This document shows, piece by piece, positions 55,116-64,000 of a stretch of 64,000 bases of DNA. The stretch is from Aegilops tauschii subsp. strangulata (Eukaryota; Streptophyta; Magnoliopsida; Poales; Poaceae): assembly GCF_002575655.3 (NCBI RefSeq), contig NC_053037.3, positions 501,464,544 to 501,528,543 on the forward strand. The letters are read 5' to 3'. Numbering within the stretch: position 1 is the stretch's first letter; the number at the start of each line of letters is the position of its first letter. The translations under genes and the position numbers were made by a program. Under the pieces are notes generated by a model. That model searched no databases and was not told the origin of the DNA. It was given only the letters and a program-made list of their open reading frames with translations.

Positions 55116-56506
55116 GAAGGCGAGCTCGTTGACTTCCTCCGTGAGAATCGAGACATCTTTGCATGGTCCCCAAAGGACATGCCGGGTGTTCCGAAGGATT
55201 TCGCCAAGCACAAGTTACACGTCCGAGCCGACGCGAAGCCGGTCAAGCAGCCTCTCTGCCGACTGTCAGAAGAGAAGAGAAGAATCGTAGGAGAAGAGAT
55301 AGCCCGGTCCTTGCCGCCGGCTTTATTATGGAAGTATTTTTCCCAGAGTGGCTTGCCAACCCAGTCTTGGTGTTGAAGAAGAACAACAAATGGCGTATGT
55401 GTATAGACTACACTAGCCCCAACAAGGCCTGCCCCAAAGATCCGTTTGCTTTGCCACGGATTGATCAAGTGATAGACTCCACAGCCGGATGCGAGCTGTT
55501 GAGTTTTTTGGATGCCTACTCAGGATACAACCAGATTAAGTTGGACCCAGCAGACCGCCTGAAGACCGCCTTCATCACACCATTCGGAGCTTTCTGTTAC
55601 CTGACTATGAAATTCGGCATGAGGAATGGCGGTCCCACTTTTCAGCGTTGCATGCAGAAATGCCTCCTCAAGCAACTCGGCAGAAATGCCCACGTCTACG
55701 TAGACGATATTGTGGTGAAGACAGAAAAGCGCGGCACCCTGCTGGAAGACCTCAAAGAAACATTTTCCAACTTGCGCCGATTCCAGATCAAGCTCAACCC
55801 CGAGAAATGCGTGTTCGGAGTACCAGCCGGCCAGCTTCTAGGCTTTCTGGTCTCCGAATGCGGCATTGTGTGCAACCCTGTGAAGATAAAGGCCATTGAG
55901 AGAATGGAGATTCCCACCAAGTTGCGAGAGGTTCAGAAGTTCACCGGGTGCCTGGCCTCCCTAAACCGCTTTATCAGCCGGCTAGGAGAGAAGGCTCTCC
56001 CCCTGTACCGACTCATGAAGAAATCCACTCATTTCGAGTGGAATGACCAAGCAGACCAAGCCTTCCATGAGTTGAAGAAGATGCTGACCACTCCACCTGT
56101 CCTGGCGGCGCCGATTGAGAAAGAGCCCATGCTCCTCTACATTGCTGCAACTAGCCGGGTGGTCAGTACAGTCGTCGTGGTCCAGCGCCCAAAAGAAGGC
56201 CGAGCCCAGCTAGTCCAGAGGCCGGTATATTATCTAAGTGAAGTACTATCCAGCTCAAAGCAAAACTACCCACACTACCAGAAGATGTGCTATGGAGTAT
56301 ACTTCGCCGCCAAGAAACTGAAGCCCTACTTTCAAGAGCATCCCATCACGGTCGTGTGCACCGCCCCGCTTGCCGAGATCATAGGCAGCCGGGATGCATC
56401 CGGCCGGGTGGCTAAATGGGCCATTGCGCTTGCACCTTACACAATCTTCTATCAGCCCCGCACCGCCATCAAGTCCCAAGCGTTGGCCAACTTGCTCGTC
56501 GACTAG
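55116..56506 (+). pseudogene. Reverse transcriptase and first RNase H of Gypsy element 3
   Basis: After the TAG the old phase gives ELVDFLRENRDIFAWSPKDM and EEIARSL. A one-base shift near 55,305 leads to AAGFIMEVFFPEWLANPVLV, KWRMCIDYTSPNKACPKDPF, SFLDAYSGYNQIKL and FGAFCYLTMKFGMRNGGPTF (usual PFGLKNA altered). The catalytic VYVDDIVVKT (Y-V-D-D) and the thumb GFLVSECGI follow. The first RNase H is degenerate: PMLLYIAATSRVVSTVVV lacks clear catalytic aspartates, as is usual for the connection-like first domain in Tat elements. The frame ends at TAG 56,504-56,506, probably a former tryptophan codon. Confidence 0.87.
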
Positions 56507-57058
56507 GCCGAGACCCAGTACCTACCGCCGGCTCCCGACTCTACTCATTGGCGGATGCACTTCGACGGGTCCAAGATGCGCACCTCTCCCAAAGGCGACA
56601 AGCTCATATACACGCTGCAAATCCACTTTGCCGCCTCCAACAACGTGGCTGAATACGAGGCGCTTATACACGGGCTCCGGCTAACCAAAGAGCTCGGCAT
56701 ACGCCGGATCCTGTGTTATGGCGACTCAGACTTGGTGGTCCAGCAGTCATCTGGCGACTGGGACGCCAAGGATGCAAACATGGCGAGCTATCGATTCCTC
56801 GTCCAGCAGATCAGTGGGTACTTCGAAGGGTGCGAGTTCCTTCACGTGCCACGGGCTGACAACGACCAAGCAGATGCCCTGGCACGGAATGGCTCCACCC
56901 GACAGACTATACCAACCGGTGTCTCTCTCCAGCGCCTCCTCAAACCATACCAGTCGGACTCTATCTTTGTACCGCCCGCCCTGATGCAGCCGGATCCGAC
57001 TGGAGGAACCCAGCAGGCGGCTCGAGGACTTCGACAAGCGACCCGAGGACTGCCGTAG
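56507..57058 (+). pseudogene. Second (archaeal-type) RNase H of Gypsy element 3
   Basis: Same phase as the reverse transcriptase. WRMHFDGSKM gives the first catalytic aspartate, NVAEYEALIHGLRLTKELG the glutamate, CYGDSDLVVQQ the second aspartate and PRADNDQADALAR the last, so all four acidic residues are present. An extra RNase H of this type behind the first is known from Tat-group Gypsy elements. A repetitive linker follows (GGTQQAARGLRQATRGLP), coded by repeats of CGGGGACTGCAGCAG-like units, and the frame is lost there. Confidence 0.83.
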
Positions 57059-58491
57059 TCGCACCCGGCTCAGGGACTTCAGAACCCGGCACGGGGACTG
57101 CAGCAGTCGGCCCGGGGACTGCAGCGACACAAGAAGCGGTGGCCGACTCCAACTCACCACCACCCAACCTACCCACCCGAGTCACAGTGGCCGTACTAAC
57201 AGTAGAAGAAGTCATAGCTCCATCATGGGCGCAGCCCATCCTCAACTTCCTAGTCAACAGAGAGCTGCCGACTGATGAGATCTCGGCAAGACTAGTGCAA
57301 CGCCGAGCCGGAGCATATGCAATAATAAACAGAGAACTTGTCAAGCGCAGCGTCACTGGAGTCTTCCAGCGCTACGTCGAGCCAGAGAAAGGTGTAGCAA
57401 TCCTCAAGGATATTCACCAAGGCGAATGCGGCCACCACGCAGCCTCAAGATCACTTGTGGCCAAAGCTTTCCGCCATGGTTTCTTTTGGCCGACTGCTTT
57501 GGAAGATGCCAAAGAGATAGTCAAAAGCTGCAAAGGATGCCAAGTCTTCAGTTCCAAGCAACACCTGCCGGCTTCTGCACTCAAGAACATCCCCCTCACT
57601 TGGCCCTTTGTCGTCTGGGGGCTGGACATGGTGGGCCCATTCAAGACAGCCCACGGCGGCTTGACACATCTGCTTGTCGCCGTGGACAAATTTACCAAGT
57701 GGAACGAAGCGAAGCCGATCAAGAAGTTGAACGGGCCGACTGCCGTGACATTCATTGCCGACATCACTACTCGGTATGGCGTGCCGCACAGCATCATCAC
57801 CGACAACGGCACAAACTTTGCCAAAGGAGCACTGGCACGTTTCTGGGCGACACAGGGCATCCGACTGGACTTAGCATCCGTTGCCCACCCGCAGTCAAAC
57901 GGCCAGGTCGAGCGAGCAAATGGACTCATCCTCTCCAGCATCAAGCCCCGACGGGTCGTACCACTGGAGCGATCGGCCGGCTGCTGGCTCGATGAGCTGT
58001 CGGCTGTCCTCTGGAGTCTGCGTACTACCCCAAATAAGTCAACCGGCTTCACCCCGTTCTTCCTTGTATATGGTGCCGAGACTGTCATCCCAACTGGCAT
58101 CGAGTTCGACTCGCCTCGGGTCACCATGTACACGGAGGCGGAGGCCAAGGAAGCGCGAGAAGACGGTGTCCACCTGCTGGAAGAAGGCCGGCTGTTAGCA
58201 CTCAGCCGGTCCGCCATCTACCAGCAGGGTTTGCGCCGTTACCACAACCGAAAGGTCAAGCCAAGATCTTTCCAAGAGGGCGACCTTGTGCTTCGGCTGA
58301 TCCAGCGAACAGCCGGCGAACACAAGCTCTCGGCCCCTTGGGAAGGCCATTTCGTCATCAGCAAGGCACTAGGCAACGACTCCTACTACCTGATCGACGC
58401 ACAAAAACCAAGAGCACGCAAGAGGGATGATTCCGGCAAGGAGTCGGAGCGACCATGGAACGCGAACCTCCTGAGAAGATTTTACAGTTGA
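57059..58491 (+). pseudogene. Integrase of Gypsy element 3, itself open
   Basis: An open frame from about 57,139 (no ATG; it begins at GTG and is part of the polyprotein) to TGA at 58,489, in a different phase from RNase H. The zinc-binding part reads HQGECGHHAA and CKGCQ. The core has WGLDMVGPF, SIITDNGTNF and HPQSNGQVERANG, so the D, D and E are intact. Next come LRTTPNKSTGFTPFFLVYG and the C-terminal GDLVLRLIQ with SAPWEGHFVISKAL. No internal stop occurs over 450 codons. The phase change lies in the repetitive linker at 57,000-57,135. Confidence 0.9.
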
Positions 58492-59358
58492 AAGCAGTAT
58501 GTACCATGCTACCGTTTTTATTAAATATGAGACAAACGGGCCCCCCGAGGAGCACTCGGGGACTGCCCTCCTTTATCTAAGAATGACGAGCGTCATACTC
58601 ATGAATGTATTATTACATTTTATTTTCTGTCCGGCACTGGGTTCGACTAGTCGGCCCGGGGACTGGCTGCCTTAAGTTATATTAAAAGTTTTACCTGAAG
58701 TCAAACAAGTAGTGTGCCGGCACCCGAGCCCTCTCTTGTTGAAAGTCGCAGCTCGAAGAACCGACTGTCTGACTGTCAAGAGCGAAAGGCAGAAAGGATG
58801 CCCACACGAAAAACGGCTAAGGACTAACAAACTTATATAACGCAAAGACGGCCTCCAACCACGCCTGCCGGCTGTCAAAACAGCCGGCAGGCCGGCCTCC
58901 CAATCACTTCGCTATAATCCAACAAAGCTAGAGTACTTGCCCTCCCAAGCACTTCCCCAGCCACAGATTGCAGAGCAGCTGTGCGGCTGGGAAGGCGGCA
59001 ACCAAGGGAGGGCGGCAAAGGAAACAGCAGAAGGATGAAAAGCAAAGAACAAGGGAAAGCCAAACGCATGCATAATTATATTTACACATAATGCCCCAAA
59101 TAGGCCGGCAGTCAATATAGTTTGAATACACCCCCAGTGGGTGGAATTGTGCAAATTTAACAAAACACTGTTCCGAGAATGGTGAAACAAGAAAGTAGAG
59201 GCAGCAGACTAGACTAAGGGCACAGCAGGGGAGCCGGGCTGGTCGGGGGAGACGGCGCCGCCGGCTGGAGGAGTGGCCGGCTGGCAGGTCTCGGCTTGAT
59301 CATCGCCGGCTGCTGGCAGCGCACCCACGCGTGCCTTGTTGCTGGAGGCACGGTCAAG
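58492..59358. other. Spacer between integrase and antisense gene
   Basis: No coding region. CGGGGACTGCC-like words recur at 58,557 and 58,658. The two convergent transcription units (pol and the antisense gene) would both end here, so it should hold their polyadenylation signals. I see AATAAA-like words only in degenerate form. Confidence 0.5.
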
Positions 59359-62300
59359 CTAACGCTGACCGGCCGCTCCACCATCTGGCGCGGCGTCTTC
59401 ACCCTCCTCCTCCTCCTCCTCGCCCTCGTCATTGGAGCCGATCTCCTCCGCCGAGTCCTCGCCGTCTGCTGGGTTCAGCCCGAACCACTCCTCCGGCTGG
59501 GCAACGCCGTTGTCGTCCACCTCAGGAGCGAAGGCGCTGGTGTCGGTGTAGTCGGCAATCGCCGAAGCCCGCTGGATGATAGCCGGCCGCGCCGGCTCCA
59601 ACTCTGTGTTGGCCTCCTGTCGCCAGGTGGCCAGCTGGTCCAGACTCAGCTCGGGATACCAGGCCTTGGCGAACTCCAGCGCCCGCCTGGCGCCGGACCG
59701 AGCCGCAGAAGCCTTCCAGGCCTCAAAGCGGCCGACTGCGACCTCCAGCCAGTCGGGTGTCCGACTGGGGGTGCGGGGAATCACCTCACCAGGCCAGAGA
59801 GCGGCCAGCACCTGTGCCCCAACGCGCTGAAGCCGGCGGAGCATGCGATGAGCCGGCTGGAGGCGGGCCTGCATCGCCAAGAGCTGCTCCTCCAGCGACC
59901 GGCGAGCATTTGGCGCGATCTCGGCGCCAGCCTGCCTTCGTGCCTCGCGGTGGGCCTCAACGACCTGGTTGGCAGCGGTAGAGTAGCCAGGGAAGTACTC
60001 TGCGTAAGGAAGAAAGAGAAAGAAGAGAAAAACACCAAGTCAAAAAGTGAGCTAAACAGCAAGCGGCAAGCAAGGACGAAGAGGAAGGCGGCCTACCGTC
60101 AACCAAGTCTTCGATCTGGCCATAGTCATTGATCAGCGTCTGCTTCGCTTTGGCCCAGCTGGCCGCCTCTGTCTCATACTCGGCTTGAAGGGCGGCCTCG
60201 CTGTCCTGCACCGCCTTCAGGGCCGCCTTGTGGCTCTTCTCCTGGTCGGCCAACCTCTTGGCCAGGCGGTCACGCTCCTGTGCCAAGGCGGCAAACTCGG
60301 CCTCCTTAGCGCGGAGGGCGGCCTGAGCCCCGCCCAGCTGTTCCCTCAGACTAGCGTTGGCCTCTGCAGGGATGGCAGAAAAGAAAGAAGCAATAAGGAA
60401 GAAGTCGTCAAGGATGATCCGACCCGACTGCTCAGCAGTCGGCCCGAATCTCGGGGACTACACCCTGTGGGTGCGCTGACGCGCCCCCACGTGGGATAAA
60501 AGACGAAGCACTTACCCTGGCTCTCAGATAGGTCAGCATTCTTCTGGGTCAGCTCCCGAGCCTGGGAGTTGAAGGCAGCCGCGGGGAGGTTGTGGTAGTC
60601 CTGCAAGTCAGGCAGAGGAGCGAATGAGAACAAGAATAGCAAAAACAAGGCCCGCTAAGAAGTTCCAAGCCGCCTACTCTGCAGCAGACTCGGAACTCGG
60701 GGACTACACCCAGTGGGTGCGCTAACGCGCCCCCACGGAAGAAACCAAGATCAAAAAAGCAAAAATAAGAAGACTAGCTCGAATGGCCGCCCGCGTTGCA
60801 AGGAACTCGTCATTATATTTCCTCAGCGCTGCAGCCTGGGACTGAAGTCGGTTCCGGACGTCCTGTGCTGCCACGTTCACCACAGCCGTCCCTCCACCCG
60901 GCGTCCACCCCGAGCTGGCGCTGGCCGCCTCCATGTCCTGGGCCGACTAGCTGGAGCCCGCGGTCTTCTGCGGCTCCGATGCGGCCTTCCCCGTGCGCTG
61001 GCGCGAGGGCGACTGGACCACCAGATCCGTCTCCGCAGCCGGCTCGCCCCCGGCAATTTGCGCACGAGGCAAGTCAGGCCGGCCGCCTTGGGTCGCCCCA
61101 GTCGGCGGGGCCGGTGCCGCCTCCCTTTCCGGCACGACGACGTCGTCCTCCCTCTCCAATCCCGGCTGGTCGCCGCCGGCTCCCTCTGGCAGGGGCCCTG
61201 GGGCCTCAGGCGCCGCGACGCGCAAGGGGTGACGAGCAAGGCCCCCTCCGCCATCGCCGCGGCCGCAGCCTCCGCTTGGGCCTTGGCCGCTGCGTCGGTG
61301 TGCGCCTTCGCCGCCTCCTCCTCCTGTGCCGCCTTGGCGGCAGCCGCCCTCAACTCCTCCGCCTCCCGCTCCTCCCGTGCCTCCCGCGCGTTTCGCTCCG
61401 TCGCCGCCTGAAGCTCGGTGCAGGGGTCCACGCGGCGGGTGCTCCCGGATCCTCCCGGCGATCCAACGACGGAGGCGGCAGCAACCCGCTCGAGCGAAAG
61501 CGGAGCCCTGATTTTTTGAGAAAGAATGTACAAAGGAGTATACGCTTACGCCGACACCGTCTGCGGCTGCTTCACCACCTTGCGGAAGCGGGCCGCCTTC
61601 GTGGCCGCCTCATCCCGCCTGGTCGCCGCCGCCCCGCCCTTGGGCTTCTTCGGCCGGCTGCCGAACAAGCCCAACGCGGCACGACGCTTCTGCCCGCCGC
61701 CCCGAGCAGGCGGCGCGGCGGAGGAACCCGCGCCGTTGCCGGATGCCGGCTGGCGGCGTGGGACGATTTCCGCCGCATCATCGTCCGGCCAGTCGTCTAA
61801 GCTGGCTCCAAGCCTGGAGCCGCCTGCCTCGCCGCCGGCTTCGCCGCCACCCGCCTCGGTGTTGTCCTCCATGGCGGCCACCCCCAAGTCGTGGTCCTCC
61901 AGGTCATGCTCCGCCCGGTCAGGGAGGAATCGGCGCTCCATCTATGACCCAGCTGCAGGTCGAAGGAGAGAGCTCTGCCAAGGCGTGCCGACTGGTCAGA
62001 GACGGCCAGAAGGAATTCAGCAACAAAACTAAGAAAAGAAAAGGAAAAAGAAAACATACCGTCGGCGGAGGATGCGCACGGGAATATTGCTCCTTGCCAA
62101 ACCGCCACTCTGCGGAGAGCTTGCAGTTTGCAAGGTAATTCACCATGTGGGCCACCTCGTCATGCGGCATGTCCTTGGTGCACATCCGGCTCGGATCGAG
62201 CTGGCCGCTCATCTGATAGATCAAGTGAGGGCGGCTCTGAAGCGGAAGCACCCGGCACACGACGTGGCGGCCAGCAAGTCGGACCCAGTCAGGCCCTCCG

Positions 62301-62945
62301 ACTGGATCATCACCCGTAGTCGGGCGACGACCGCGGCTCCAGCCGGCGTCAGCGACGCGGCCTGATAGGACCAGTGGGGCCGCCTCCCAGCCGGCGGGCC
62401 GGCTACGTAAGCGGGCAAGTTGACGTAGTCGCCTTGCGGGGCGATGTTCTTCACGTAGAAATAGGACTTCTGCCAGCGCTTCACCGACTGGATTAACGTG
62501 ATGACGGGGAAGGGGTTGTCGGCCGCCGGCCTCCGCATCGCGATGAAGGTGCCGCTCTGGGCCGGCACGCCCTGCATGCGGGTGCCCAGCTTAGATTGGA
62601 AGAACTCCCCCCAGAGCTGAGGGTGGGGAGAACACCAAGGAAGCCTTCGGACAAGGTGATGAAGGCGGACAGCAGCACCACCGTGTTTGGAGTGAGGTGG
62701 TGCGGCTGGAGTTGATAGAAGTCGAGGAAGGAGCAGAAGAAAGCGCTCGCCGTCAAGCCGATGTCGCGCAGGAAATGCGAGCGGAAGACTACCCGCTCGC
62801 CTTCCTCCTGCTCCGGCGTGATCTCCCTCGCAGGCGCGAGACGGACCCGCACCTGGTCCGCGCCGGGCAACCGCCGCGTCTTGCGGAGGAACTCGATGTG
62901 GTCCATGTGGACGTTGGAGCCGTCCCATTCCCCGCCGTGCTGCAT
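59359..62945 (-). pseudogene. Antisense, intron-containing gene of Gypsy element 3
   Basis: The ATG at 62,945 starts MQHGGEWDGSNVHMDHIEFL. Exon 1 (to 62,060) contains FLRDIGLTASAFFCSFLDFY, VVLLSAFITLSEGFLGVLPT, a frameshift near 62,620, WGEFFQSKLGTRMQGV, a second frameshift near 62,265, and HDEVAHMVNYLANCKLSAEW before a GTATGT donor. Exon 2 (61,974-61,550) holds ERRFLPDRAEHDLEDHDLG. Exon 3 (from 61,507) is an alanine/glutamate-rich coil with a frameshift near 61,230 and TAG near 60,952. Exons 4-6 (60,600-60,516, 60,363-60,097 and 59,999-59,359) have canonical GT-AG borders and agreeing phases and stay open, with ERDRLAKRLADQEKSHKAAL, EYFPGYSTAANQVVEAHREA and an acidic tail. The layout resembles the antisense gene of Gypsy element 2 and the putative gypsy-type transposon (Transposase_28) protein group. 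Function unknown. Confidence 0.78.
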
Positions 62946-63137
62946 GATGGCGAGAAGCTAGCGAGGAAGAGTGCGGCGGCGGAGAAAGCACGGCCCTACA
63001 GCGGCAGAGCTGCGGGGCGGAGTGAAGAATGGTGGGACGGAGCGGCGGCGAGGCGCTGCTGCGAGGGAAAGCAGAAGGAAGAAGATGGCGGAGATGAGAG
63101 GAGCGTGCGAGCGTCTGCCGCTTCCCCTCCTCCCCCT

Positions 63138-63146
63138 ACTTATAGC
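63138..63146 (-). promoter_or_regulatory. TATA box of the antisense gene
   Basis: CTATAAGTA on the minus strand, in ACGAGG-CTATAAGTA-GGGGG, lies about 195 bases upstream of the antisense ATG and about 450 bases inside the 3' LTR boundary. The leader between them is CT/GC-rich, as in many cereal genes. Confidence 0.6.
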
Positions 63147-63581
63147 CTCGTGTGGCGAAGCCAAGGAGGCGAGGCTTGGGGAGGAACGTGGGATTAACTG
63201 CGCCCACTCCCCCACGTCCCGCGATTATTGCGCCCTAACGGCGTGCGGAAACCGTCGTCGGAAGACGTGCGGACGGCTTTGGGCCGCAAAGAATCCGCGT
63301 CTGGGCCTAGGCGTAGGAGTGGTGGGCCCTTGGCCTGCGGCGACGTCTTGTCGCGCGCGTGGGTTGGCAGGCTCTCTTCAGCCAGGGGACGCCACGTGGT
63401 TCGCAGGCGGCGAGCGGCCTGCCCGCAGCCCGGCGCACGTGCCAACGGACTCCCGCCTTCCGACTTCAAAAATTTCGCCGAGATGGCGCGCCCAACCGTA
63501 GCCGGCTCCCAGCTGCTGGCTCGTCAAGATAAGAAGCTGACTGAGCTTCTCGACCTCCACTCAGCCTCGAAGCCCAACCAG

Positions 63582-63594
63582 CTTCGGGGACTAC
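63582..63594 (+). other. Polypurine-tract region of Gypsy element 3
   Basis: CTTCGGGGACTAC directly precedes the 3' LTR start TGTCGG. It is less purine-pure than usual but stands in the right place. Confidence 0.55.
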
Positions 63595-64000
63595 TGTCGG
63601 TGTAAATGACCACGGGTAGCCTAACCGACTCCTTCGGCTCTTCGAAAATTATCAAGCCGTTCAGGCCTTCAAGCATACAAAGCATAGGGCCGCCTTCCTC
63701 CGGCCGGCTGTCCCCAGGGCCGACTCCCAGAAGGCGACCCAGCCTCAGAAACCTCCCCCAAGAAAGATACGAGATAGCCGCCTCCAGGGAGCCGGCCCCA
63801 AGAGGACCGACTCCAACGAGCCGACCCCAAGAGGACCGACTCCCAAAAGCCGGCCATGAAGAAAGCCGACTCCCAGAAGCAGGCCATAAAGAAAGCCGGC
63901 CGAGACTGCACCTGCTAAGACTGTACCCACGTAACGGCGATAGGATGGGGCGTGGCCGCAGTACAACCCACTACCCCCGAATCCCGGAACGGGCATGGCC
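63595..64000 (+). repeat. 3' LTR of Gypsy element 3, partial
   Basis: The first 406 bp of the LTR; the rest is outside the window. Relative to the 5' LTR it has an extra ~28-bp unit (CGAGCCGACCCCAAGAGGAC) at about 63,815-63,842 and scattered substitutions. Confidence 0.92.

Larger units (their letters stand above)
50893..64000 (+). mobile_element. Gypsy element 3 (Tat/Retand-like), 3' LTR cut by window end
   Basis: 5' LTR 50,893-52,102, gag-pol on the plus strand to 58,491, an antisense gene (59,359-62,945), a polypurine tract and the 3' LTR from 63,595. The two RNase H domains and the antisense gene in front of the 3' LTR match the Tat/Retand group of plant Gypsy elements. The first ~400 LTR bases compared between the two ends differ at roughly 4% of positions by eye, plus one ~28-bp insertion in the 3' LTR. 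It carries several stops and frameshifts, so it is not autonomous. Confidence 0.92.

Noticed and set aside
60796..61800. A 334-codon plus-strand ORF at the end of Gypsy element 3
   Set aside because: It is the arginine/proline-rich complement of the alanine/glutamate-rich antisense exons; the minus strand has splice sites and coiled-coil character.

Overview
The window looks like intergenic DNA from a large cereal genome of the Triticeae (wheat, Aegilops, barley or rye). The reasons are nested Gypsy LTR retrotransposons, CACTA elements with GGCGCACC or cacttccgtgatgat subterminal repeats, Stowaway MITEs ending in the CTCCCTCC type, and multiplied AP2- and B3-like gene fragments. The assignment rests on pattern recognition; no database search was possible. 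I see no rRNA or tRNA gene, no CRISPR array and no convincing single-copy host gene. Nearly every recognisable coding region belongs to, or is carried by, a mobile element, and most are broken.

Layout. 1-23,153 is an old mosaic: tandem arrays built on the word GTGTGCGAT, each followed by a short gene-like ORF (near 1.6, 4.1, 16.1 and 19.4 kb, the third ending in a B3-like exon); a complete non-autonomous CACTA element (2,360-3,854, TSD ATA); two arrays of one diverged ~500-bp tandem repeat (5.3-7.4 and 21.4-23.15 kb); a hairpin MITE (7.4-7.8 kb); and an internally deleted minus-strand Athila-like Gypsy element (8,823-14,324). 23,154-64,000 is a deep nest. Gypsy element 1 (from 23,154) is broken by a plus-strand Athila-like element (24,376 to 39,392, continuing outside the window). 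That element's 5' LTR is split by Gypsy element 2 (24,983-31,959, minus strand, TSD GATCT), a relative of element 1. A CACTA element enters its 3' region at 39,393. Inside the CACTA sequence lie a transposon gene with splice-consistent exons (42.3-45.05 kb), two Stowaway MITEs, a region bounded by inverted repeats that carries an open AP2-like ORF (46.8-50.8 kb), and Gypsy element 3 (from 50,893), whose 3' LTR runs off the end.

How the pieces work together. Gypsy element 3 has the layout of the Tat/Retand group: gag-protease, reverse transcriptase, a first and a second (archaeal-type) RNase H, integrase, and then an intron-containing gene on the opposite strand with its own TATA box next to the 3' LTR. 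Gypsy element 2 has lost gag-pol but keeps a related antisense gene in the same relative place. The two Athila-like copies share 1.5-kb LTRs and carry stops and frameshifts in pol. I infer that none of the LTR elements here is autonomous today.

The best leads are the conserved antisense genes, the repeated coupling of GTGTGCGAT arrays to different short ORFs, and the AP2 ORF, which has a TATA box and a strong start context inside a long inverted repeat.
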